DNA of 12,079 nt, from positions 1 to 12,079 of the forward strand of contig JAQUYJ010000021.1 of NCBI GenBank assembly GCA_028691905.1, read 5' to 3'. The position numbers and the translations under genes are program-made. This document shows, in pieces, positions 7,185 to 12,079 of this stretch. Numbering within the stretch: the first letter of the stretch is position 1; each line of letters begins with the position of its first letter. Source of the stretch: Bacilli bacterium (GTDB lineage Bacteria; Bacillota_I; Bacilli_A; ML615J-28; CAG-698). The notes below the pieces were generated by a model. The model was given only the letters and a program-made list of their open reading frames with translations, was not told where the DNA came from and did no database searches.

Positions 7185-8033
7185 TTATCGATAATTCTTT
7201 CCCTGCAAATATATTGGTTCCATCAAGTAAGTAATCCGCTCCAGTATCCGATCGCTTCGCAATTCGTCCTCTTCATATTTTGTTTCCAACAGATGATTCC
7301 GCAGTTGATCCAAATTCAGATTGGATGTCATAAATGTCAATAGATTTCCCATCATTCTGTACTGGAGAATGGATCCTAAAATTTCATCGCGAATAAAACT
7401 CGAATTCATTTCTCCTCCGATATCGTCCAATATTAATATAGGGGCTGTTTTTAATTTGAAAACCAGCTCTTCATACCCTTCATTACCGATACTGCTTTTG
7501 ATATGGCGGACTAAATCAGGATAATAGGCAAAAACAACTTTTTGTTTTGTCTTTGCAAATGCTTCTGCCATTTTCAACATGATATAGGTTTTCCCCGTCC
7601 CAAAGGCTCCATGGAGGTATATTCCTTTTTGAGGGGATACTGCATGAATAATCTGACTGATTTTGTTGTTTATCTGATTTCTTTCTTCCTTGTCTTTAAA
7701 TAATTTTCCACTCGGTATTACATCGGGTAAGAATAGAATATCAAGATAATCTTTATCAAAAGAATTCAAATAAGTGCAGCGATGATAACGTAAATTGATA
7801 TTTCCGTGATGATATTCCAATTGGCTTTGCATTTCAAAGACATCCATCACACAGGGCTTTTTCCCAAGACAGGCCCGGCATGTATCATTGGCCTGTTTCT
7901 GTTGGTAAAAGAAAGAAATGTTGGATAGGATCTCCTTTTCGCTTATTTGGTTTTTTTCGCAAAATGCGACGATTTCACGGTCACTCATTACTTCTGTAAT
8001 AACTTTTTTTAGGGCATCTTCCATATTAATCAA
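7185..8033 (-). CDS. dnaI: Primosomal protein DnaI (replicative helicase loader)
   Basis: A 282-aa AAA+ ATPase that loads the replicative helicase (DnaC in Bacillus) at origin and restart sites together with DnaB and DnaD. The N-terminal helicase-interaction part has a zinc-type cluster C52-xx-C55 with further C61, H75/H76 and C86, like the cysteine/histidine module of Bacillus DnaI. The AAA+ core shows Walker A GAFGTGKT (142-149), Walker B LILDDIG (D203/D204), sensor-1 TSN (N238) and an arginine-finger region SDRILERI (about 260-267). The start is taken as TTG at 8033, overlapping the dnaB stop by 8 bases, because AAAGGA stands 5 bases before it; the in-frame ATG at 8024 would sit 14 bases from that site. 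The stop lies against the thrS promoter, with no terminator of its own seen. Confidence 0.94.
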   Translation of the reverse strand: MINMEDALKKVITEVMSDREIVAFCEKNQISEKEILSNISFFYQQKQANDTCRACLGKKPCVMDVFEMQSQLEYHHGNINLRYHRCTYLNSFDKDYLDILFLPDVIPSGKLFKDKEERNQINNKISQIIHAVSPQKGIYLHGAFGTGKTYIMLKMAEAFAKTKQKVVFAYYPDLVRHIKSSIGNEGYEELVFKLKTAPILILDDIGGEMNSSFIRDEILGSILQYRMMGNLLTFMTSNLNLDQLRNHLLETKYEEDELRSDRILERITYLMEPIYLQGKNYR

Positions 8034-9270
8034 ATAATTCCTTTGCTAATTCAACAATCTCATCTTCTTGTTGCTTTTGTTGTTCTTTCTCTTTCAGTTG
8101 TTTACGGTACGCTTCATGCCATTCCGGTACCGGTACTTTCTTTTTGGTGGCAACACCTTTTGGTTTTGTTTCTTTGCTTTCCTGTTTCTTTTCCAGCAGT
8201 TTAATGGCATCCTGAACAGTTTTCACCTTGCCACGGACCCAATTCTGAGCTATCTTTTCGAAATATTGATAATTTGGCAATTCTCCTTCTTTTTGCTTGT
8301 TGACGATATAAATCATGAAGTTAATCACCGGAATCGAAAGCTTGGTATTAAGGGATAAATCATCAAACATTTTAATTTCCGAAGAAGCCGGTTTGATTTC
8401 AGACAGACTGTAAAGCATATCCGAAATCGAATATTGTTCGCATTTGTCAATAACGGAAAGCCATTTGTCATCCTTGCTGCTTCGAATAAACTGGTCTTCC
8501 TTTACAGTTTCCAAACGGGGAGCATTGATTTTATAAATTTGATTGAATTTATATTTTGCCTGGTAAGATAAACTGGCATAGGACAAAAGAGGATCTTTCA
8601 GCTGTGCTTTCATTACCACATCAACCATATGTTCCGGTTCCAAGCGATAATTAAAGGCCAGTCTTAAAATTTTGTTTTTAAAATCATCGGTATCCATCAT
8701 CGCTTCCATATTCAAATTGCTGTCCATCAATACTTTAAATTCTGTATAATTAAAATCCTGACCGGTTATAAAAATCGATGGTTTTTGATCCGGATGGGCT
8801 TGAACAGAGGATATACTGCTTTTGAATACAGCAGTAAAACTTTTGGAAATGTTTTTGAAACCAATTACTTTACTTTTTTGGGAGTCTTTTAATTTCTGAA
8901 CAGCCACTTCCCCAATAATTCCTTCTAGAAAGGGACCCATTCCTTCTACTTCCAGAAAGGTAAGAATGGGAAGGGGTGGAAAAATCTGATGAAGATATCC
9001 TTTCGCTTCAGAGTGATAACTTTGAATTAAGTGAAGAGCTTCCAATTTTTCCAAAGCCTGATTCAAAGTAACAAGAGAAAGGTTTTCCAAACTGTTGAAA
9101 AACACTTTATAAGTAGTTACTTCTTTGTTTTCCAACTGCGTTAAAATCAAATAGACACTTAAGCTATCCATTCCCATAATGGGAAGGTATACGCTCATTA
9201 AACTTTGCATATCTTCTGAATGGAGGCTCCGTGTTGCAAGAACCTGGAAAGAATCGTGAATATACTCCAT
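8026..9270 (-). CDS. dnaB: Replication initiation and membrane attachment protein DnaB (Firmicutes type)
   Basis: A 414-aa homologue of Bacillus subtilis DnaB, the helicase co-loader that binds the membrane and acts with DnaD and DnaI; it is not the DnaB helicase of Gram-negative bacteria. The N-terminal winged-helix region is recognised by LMSVYLPIMGMDSLSVYLIL (about 24-43), the DnaB/DnaD pattern. The C-terminal DnaB_2/DnaD-like domain lies at about 305-360, with PVINFMIYIV and the signature YFEKIAQNW (336-344) followed by a T-x-x-x-A helix. A Lys/Glu/Gln-rich, probably flexible or coiled tail fills about 361-414. The ATG lies 2 bases after the preceding stop with GGGG about 9 bases upstream; the stop overlaps dnaI. 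Directly adjoining dnaI is the conserved Firmicutes arrangement, which supports the call. Confidence 0.93.
   Translation of the reverse strand: MEYIHDSFQVLATRSLHSEDMQSLMSVYLPIMGMDSLSVYLILTQLENKEVTTYKVFFNSLENLSLVTLNQALEKLEALHLIQSYHSEAKGYLHQIFPPLPILTFLEVEGMGPFLEGIIGEVAVQKLKDSQKSKVIGFKNISKSFTAVFKSSISSVQAHPDQKPSIFITGQDFNYTEFKVLMDSNLNMEAMMDTDDFKNKILRLAFNYRLEPEHMVDVVMKAQLKDPLLSYASLSYQAKYKFNQIYKINAPRLETVKEDQFIRSSKDDKWLSVIDKCEQYSISDMLYSLSEIKPASSEIKMFDDLSLNTKLSIPVINFMIYIVNKQKEGELPNYQYFEKIAQNWVRGKVKTVQDAIKLLEKKQESKETKPKGVATKKKVPVPEWHEAYRKQLKEKEQQKQQEDEIVELAKELFD
8039..8044 (-). promoter_or_regulatory. Ribosome binding site that favours a TTG start for dnaI
   Basis: Minus-strand AAAGGA (8044-8039) is followed by ATTAT and then TTG (8033-8031). 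The alternative ATG (8024-8022) has no other Shine-Dalgarno-like sequence at normal spacing. The site lies within the last codons of dnaB. The two starts differ by only three residues. Confidence 0.6.
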
Positions 9271-9272
9271 TT

Positions 9273-9644
9273 TTAACGACCCCGATACAATCCTACGTCT
9301 TTGAATGGAATGAGTTTATCCAAATGACGATACAGTTCTTCAATAATCTTCTTTCCTTTTAACAGGGGGAGAAGGGAATAGGTGGTCACTTTAAAATCAA
9401 CAGCTGTTTCCGTGAAATGGGTGCTGATAATTGTTGCTGTTGCACTGAAAACCGGTGATTCAAATATGATTTCAAATCGTTCATTATCGATATAGCGGAC
9501 AATGGTTTTCATCTGTACTGCTACTTTTTTAACTGCTTCCATTGCTTCTTCTTTTTTGCAGCGGTAATACCGACTCCGCAGACTTGGTATTTCATGCATT
9601 TCTGAAGTTTCAAAATCATTGGAAAAATAATCTCTGAATCTCAT
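9273..9644 (-). CDS. Conserved-looking hypothetical protein, 123 aa
   Basis: I do not recognise this family. The protein is small and soluble-looking: no signal peptide, no membrane segment, one cysteine (C29), and a basic end GLYRGR. By pattern, it has a helix at about 30-46 (EEAMEAVKKVAVQMKT), several beta strands at about 47-92 alternating charged and hydrophobic residues, and a helix at about 98-112 (KKIIEELYRHLDKL). A small alpha/beta fold is therefore likely. It is a real gene: the ATG overlaps the coaE stop as ATGA and is preceded by a perfect AAGGAGG 8 bases upstream, the strongest ribosome binding site in this block. In many Firmicutes nrdR stands between coaE and dnaB, but this protein has neither the CxxC zinc ribbon nor the ATP-cone of NrdR. 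Location suggests, without proving, a link to replication initiation. Confidence 0.8.
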   Translation of the reverse strand: MRFRDYFSNDFETSEMHEIPSLRSRYYRCKKEEAMEAVKKVAVQMKTIVRYIDNERFEIIFESPVFSATATIISTHFTETAVDFKVTTYSLLPLLKGKKIIEELYRHLDKLIPFKDVGLYRGR

Positions 9645-10225
9645 GAAAGCAACCTCCTTATTATATCCTGTAACTGAAGAATAGATTCTTCCGTACTGTT
9701 TTCATTATCTATTACATAATCTGCCAATTGCAATTTCTCTTCCATTGCCATTTGGCGATCTATTTTTGCTAAGGCATAATTGCGGTCGATTTTATCCCGT
9801 CGCATTAATCTTGCCAACTGAACATTGAAAGGAACATATACTAAAATAACAGCATCAAACATACCTTCCATGTTTGCTTCATATAAAAGGGGAACATCAA
9901 CAAAAACAATTTTTTCCTTTTTCAACTTTTTAAAACGTTCTTTTATTTTATCGATAACCAAGGGGTGAACAAGCCTATTTAACTGATCGGCAGCTTCCTG
10001 ATCGTGAAAAATGATTCTGCCTAATTGCTTGCGATTGATTTGGTTGTTTTCATCCACTACACTATCGCCAAAAGTGGATTGTATTGCTTGAATCAGGGAA
10101 GGATCTTTTAATAAACGGTGTGTTATCCGGTCGCAGTCAATCACGACATACCCCTGTTCTATCAAATAGGAAGTGGCAAGTGATTTACCCGAAGCAATTC
10201 CACCCGTTATACCAATTTTTAACAT
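9641..10225 (-). CDS. coaE: Dephospho-CoA kinase
   Basis: A 194-aa P-loop kinase for the last step of coenzyme A synthesis, phosphorylating the 3'-hydroxyl of dephospho-CoA. The protein opens MLKIGITGGIASGKS with the Walker A loop at residues 8-15, followed by the D-x-D-type DCDRITHRLL and the substrate-region motif VFVDVPLLYEANM, then the lid arginines in ARLMRRD. Length is normal for the family. The frame stays open upstream to 10312, but a start there would overlap mutM by 56 bases and add 29 residues before the P-loop. The ATG at 10225 is chosen because the protein then begins as CoaE proteins do, has AAAAGGGGG 6 bases upstream, and lies downstream of a strong promoter. The ATG at 10243 is less likely since it overlaps the -10 box. 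Confidence 0.94.
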   Translation of the reverse strand: MLKIGITGGIASGKSLATSYLIEQGYVVIDCDRITHRLLKDPSLIQAIQSTFGDSVVDENNQINRKQLGRIIFHDQEAADQLNRLVHPLVIDKIKERFKKLKKEKIVFVDVPLLYEANMEGMFDAVILVYVPFNVQLARLMRRDKIDRNYALAKIDRQMAMEEKLQLADYVIDNENSTEESILQLQDIIRRLLS

Positions 10226-10241
10226 ATCTATCCCCCTTTTC

Positions 10242-10270
10242 ATTGTATCGTAAAGACTATTTTTTGTCAA
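10242..10270 (-). promoter_or_regulatory. Strong promoter inside the end of mutM, serving coaE-dnaB-dnaI
   Basis: Minus-strand TTGACA (10270-10265), 17 bases, then TACAAT (10247-10242). The -35 box overlaps the last codons of mutM (Val-Asp-Lys-Lys-stop). The predicted start near 10235 leaves only about 10 bases before the coaE ATG at 10225, placing the G-rich ribosome binding site at the very 5' end of the message. Eleven of twelve hexamer bases and the spacing match consensus; activity is inferred. Confidence 0.75.
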
Positions 10271-11081
10271 CACTTTGACAAACTGCACAGTAATAAGTTG
10301 TTCTTCCAGCAATTCGCATTCTTTTTACTTGCTGTTTACAAACAGGACATTTGTCCTGACTGTGAATCTGAAGTTCATTTTGAAAACGGCCGTGAATATC
10401 ATGATGAACGGTAAAAGAACGAATTGTTGTTCCACCCAATTCAATTGCCCGGGCAATAATCTTTTGAATGGATGAAATCAATTCCTGAAGATTATCGAGA
10501 GACAAAGTATTACCCGCCTGTCCGGGATGTATTTTAGCGTCAAACAAAACCTCATCAACGTAGATATTTCCCAGTCCACAGATAATTTTTTGTTCGAGCA
10601 GGCTTGCTTTAATCGCCTGTTTTTTGTTTTTTAATGCATCGTATAAATAGGAAGCAGTCAATTCTTCTGCAAACGGTTCCGGTCCCATCAGACTCAAGGG
10701 CGGAATGGTGAGTACATCGACTGTTTTTGAAAACAGATGCATCGTTCCGAATTTCCTTGTATCCTGATAGATCAAATCCATATCTGCCATCTGAAAAACA
10801 ACATGTTCATGTTTTTTTATTTCTCTTCGCGGATGAAACAGGTATTTTCCTTCCATCCGAAGGTGGGAGAGGAGAATATAATCGCTGCATTCGAAGATTA
10901 AATATTTACCTCGGCGCCTGATTGCCTGAAACACCTGTCCCTGTAATTTTTGGGTAAAGGATTCCACAGCACAGTTTTGAATAATTTTAGGACAGTACAC
11001 CTGAACACAATCAATCTTCTTTCCGATGACAATGCATTCCAAATAACGGCGGACACTTTCAACTTCCGGTAATTCTGGCAT
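10257..11081 (-). CDS. mutM: Formamidopyrimidine-DNA glycosylase (Fpg/MutM)
   Basis: A 274-aa bifunctional DNA glycosylase/AP lyase that removes 8-oxoguanine and ring-opened purines. The N-terminus MPELPEVE gives the catalytic P2 and E3 after Met removal. K59 (RRGKYLI) is the conserved active-site lysine, GLGNIYVDEVLFDAKIHP (169-186) is the helix-two-turn-helix region, and the C-terminal zinc finger has C245-xx-C248 and C265-xx-C268 with the DNA-contacting R260 in AGRTTYYC. This is the Fpg rather than the Nei pattern. The gene starts 3 bases after the nitroreductase stop and has no clear Shine-Dalgarno sequence, so it is probably translated by coupling. Its order after polA is the common Firmicutes arrangement, here split by one extra gene. 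Its final codons also hold the -35 box of the coaE promoter. Confidence 0.97.
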   Translation of the reverse strand: MPELPEVESVRRYLECIVIGKKIDCVQVYCPKIIQNCAVESFTQKLQGQVFQAIRRRGKYLIFECSDYILLSHLRMEGKYLFHPRREIKKHEHVVFQMADMDLIYQDTRKFGTMHLFSKTVDVLTIPPLSLMGPEPFAEELTASYLYDALKNKKQAIKASLLEQKIICGLGNIYVDEVLFDAKIHPGQAGNTLSLDNLQELISSIQKIIARAIELGGTTIRSFTVHHDIHGRFQNELQIHSQDKCPVCKQQVKRMRIAGRTTYYCAVCQSVDKK

Positions 11082-11084
11082 AAT

Positions 11085-11591
11085 TTATATTTTTTCGTAG
11101 AAAACTTTTGTTGGATCAAAACGATCAATGAAACGCAAGTCTTCTTTATGAAGCGGGTACCCTAAAGCCACGATGGAAAAGGGAAGGAAATGGGCAGGCA
11201 GGTTTAATAATTGTTTGGTAGCATCCACCCGTTCTGCTCTGCCATATACACCAATCCAGCAGCTTCCCAGTCCAAGACTGGTAGCTTCCAGTAAAATATT
11301 CTGGGTGGTTGCACCCATATCAGCAGCAACCATATCGGGCAGACTTAAATTGGATGTATCTGTCAGGACAACAATTGCTGCTTTAGCCCGGCCAAGTAAT
11401 TTGGAATAGGGAGTAAGGGAAGCCATTTCCTGTAATCGCTGTTCTTCCTGAACGACCAAATACCGCCATGGCTGTTGATTTTTAGCACTTGGTGCCTGCA
11501 TGGCAGCTCGTAACAGCGCTTCAATTTTTTCCTTTTCGATTGGTTCATCCGTAAATTGACGGATGCTTCTTCTTCGATTAATGATATCCAT
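11085..11591 (-). CDS. Small nitroreductase-family flavoprotein
   Basis: A 168-aa member of the FMN-binding nitroreductase fold. RRRSIRQF (residues 6-13) is the family's N-terminal FMN-phosphate-binding motif; APSAKNQQPWRYLVV (33-47) and the central helix plus loop DMGATTQNILLEATSLGLGSCWIGVYG (about 91-117) are also typical. It is at the short end for the family, close to the 160-180-aa group common in anaerobic Firmicutes. Its electron acceptor cannot be told from sequence: nitroaromatics, quinones and flavins are all possible. The ATG at 11591 has AAAGGA 5 bases upstream, overlapping the polA stop region, and the gap to polA is 11 bases. Insertion between the DNA repair genes polA and mutM may simply be operon hitch-hiking; I see no direct repair role. 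Confidence 0.9.
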   Translation of the reverse strand: MDIINRRRSIRQFTDEPIEKEKIEALLRAAMQAPSAKNQQPWRYLVVQEEQRLQEMASLTPYSKLLGRAKAAIVVLTDTSNLSLPDMVAADMGATTQNILLEATSLGLGSCWIGVYGRAERVDATKQLLNLPAHFLPFSIVALGYPLHKEDLRFIDRFDPTKVFYEKI

Positions 11592-11602
11592 TTGTGTCCT
11601 TT

Positions 11603-12079
11603 CTAGGTATCCAGCCAGTTATCTCCGATTCCGATTTCTACAACAAGGGGAACGAGGAGCTGCACAACGGATTCCATTTCCATCTTTATTAATTGAGCCA
11701 ACGTTTCGATTTCATCAGGGGCAACGTCAAATACCAATTCGTCGTGAACCTGAGCAATCAAAAGAGACCGTAATCCTTTCATTTTTTTTGCCACTTCAAC
11801 CATTGCCATTTTAATAATATCAGCAGCAGTTCCCTGAATGGGTGAATTCATCGCTGTCCGTTCACCAAAGGCAATCAGTGCTTTGTTTTCACTTCCCAGT
11901 TCCGGTAAAAACCGGATTCTCGAAAATAAGGTCCGAACAAATCCTTCTTTTTTAGCCTGTTCCACGGTGTTGTCTAAAAACTGTTTGACCCGGGAAAACT
12001 TGTTGAAATATTTATCGATATAGACATTTGCTTCCATCGGTGAAATGTTAATTGCTTCATGGAGTCCCCAGGCACTCAT
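11603..12079 (-). CDS. polA: DNA polymerase I, C-terminal part; gene runs off the right end
   Basis: The last 158 residues visible of family A DNA polymerase, used for gap filling and Okazaki fragment processing. The first Met in the window is internal: MSAWGLHEAINIS corresponds to the segment just after the O-helix YG of the fingers domain. Next come GFVRTLFSRIRFLPEL, then ERTAMNSPIQGTAADIIKMAM with the conserved Arg, Asn and Gln of the template-primer site, and motif C as QVHDELVF, holding a catalytic Asp. The C-terminus DNWLDT is normal. In SRIRFLPE an Ile stands where Taq polymerase has the middle Arg of GRRRYVPD. The catalytic Asp of motif A, the O-helix and the 5' nuclease domain lie outside the window. 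It ends 11 bases before the nitroreductase gene. Confidence 0.97.
   Translation of the reverse strand: MSAWGLHEAINISPMEANVYIDKYFNKFSRVKQFLDNTVEQAKKEGFVRTLFSRIRFLPELGSENKALIAFGERTAMNSPIQGTAADIIKMAMVEVAKKMKGLRSLLIAQVHDELVFDVAPDEIETLAQLIKMEMESVVQLLVPLVVEIGIGDNWLDT

Noticed and set aside
7185..7194. Perfect 10-base palindrome TTATCGATAA at the dnaI stop codon, a possible operator next to the thrS -35 box
   Set aside because: It is short, overlaps coding sequence (Tyr-Arg-stop), and no second copy is seen; chance is enough to explain it.
8068..8358. Plus-strand Phe/Leu-rich 96-aa frame that looks like a membrane protein
   Set aside because: It is the complement of the Lys/Glu/Gln-rich 3' end of dnaB; the hydrophobic look is a reflection of AAA/GAA codons.
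8422..8460. TTGACA-like element inside dnaB (near 8451) as an internal promoter for dnaI
   Set aside because: No acceptable -10 box follows at 16-18 bases.
9641..10312. A longer coaE reading frame starting at 10312 (29 extra residues)
   Set aside because: It would overlap mutM by 56 bases, has an N-terminus unlike CoaE, and would begin upstream of the strong promoter; the ATG at 10225 starts right at the P-loop strand.
11603..12079. polA fragment as a short separate gene beginning at its first ATG
   Set aside because: The Met corresponds to an internal position after the O-helix, and the frame is open to the window edge, so it is a truncated view of full-length polA.

Overview
The window is a densely packed, one-directional stretch of chromosome: every convincing gene lies on the minus strand, so transcription runs from high to low coordinates. 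It suggests a low-G+C Bacillota bacterium using the standard genetic code (TGA serves as a stop, TGG as Trp). The Gram-positive primosome pair dnaB/dnaI, a T-box leader on thrS, folate-dependent TrmFO and AGGAGG-type ribosome binding sites all fit this. The mix of gene orders resembles Erysipelotrichia-like Firmicutes, but that placement is inference and I cannot name a species.

Reading in the direction of transcription there are three blocks. Block 1 (12079 to about 7185) is for replication, repair and cofactors: the 3' end of polA, a small nitroreductase, mutM, coaE, an unrecognised 123-aa protein, dnaB and dnaI. A strong promoter overlapping the end of mutM probably restarts transcription at coaE. 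Most junctions in this block are gaps of a few bases or 4-8 base overlaps.

Block 2 (about 7181 to 2477) starts with a perfect consensus extended -10 promoter, then a T-box leader and thrS. After thrS come an M28-family membrane peptidase, a CPBP-family intramembrane protease and an eight-TPR protein, joined by overlaps of 7 and 32 bases and a 1-base gap. The block ends at a hairpin terminator whose stem contains the stop codon of the TPR gene. As laid out, two membrane-associated proteases and a TPR scaffold are transcribed under the control of threonyl-tRNA charging.

Block 3 (about 2473 to 1) has its own promoter just past that terminator: trmFO, xerC and the first 79 codons of a dUTPase gene (dut), each joined by an ATGA overlap. 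The window ends inside dut. In Bacillus the genes after trmFO-xerC are hslV-hslU-codY, so the dut neighbour is different.

I found no mobile element, CRISPR array, rRNA, tRNA or phage gene. Most genes are core housekeeping. The least explained material is the thrS-linked protease/TPR cassette and the 123-aa protein that occupies the place where nrdR often sits. There is no gene-free stretch over 300 bases; the longest, 6914-7184, is filled by the thrS promoter and T-box leader.
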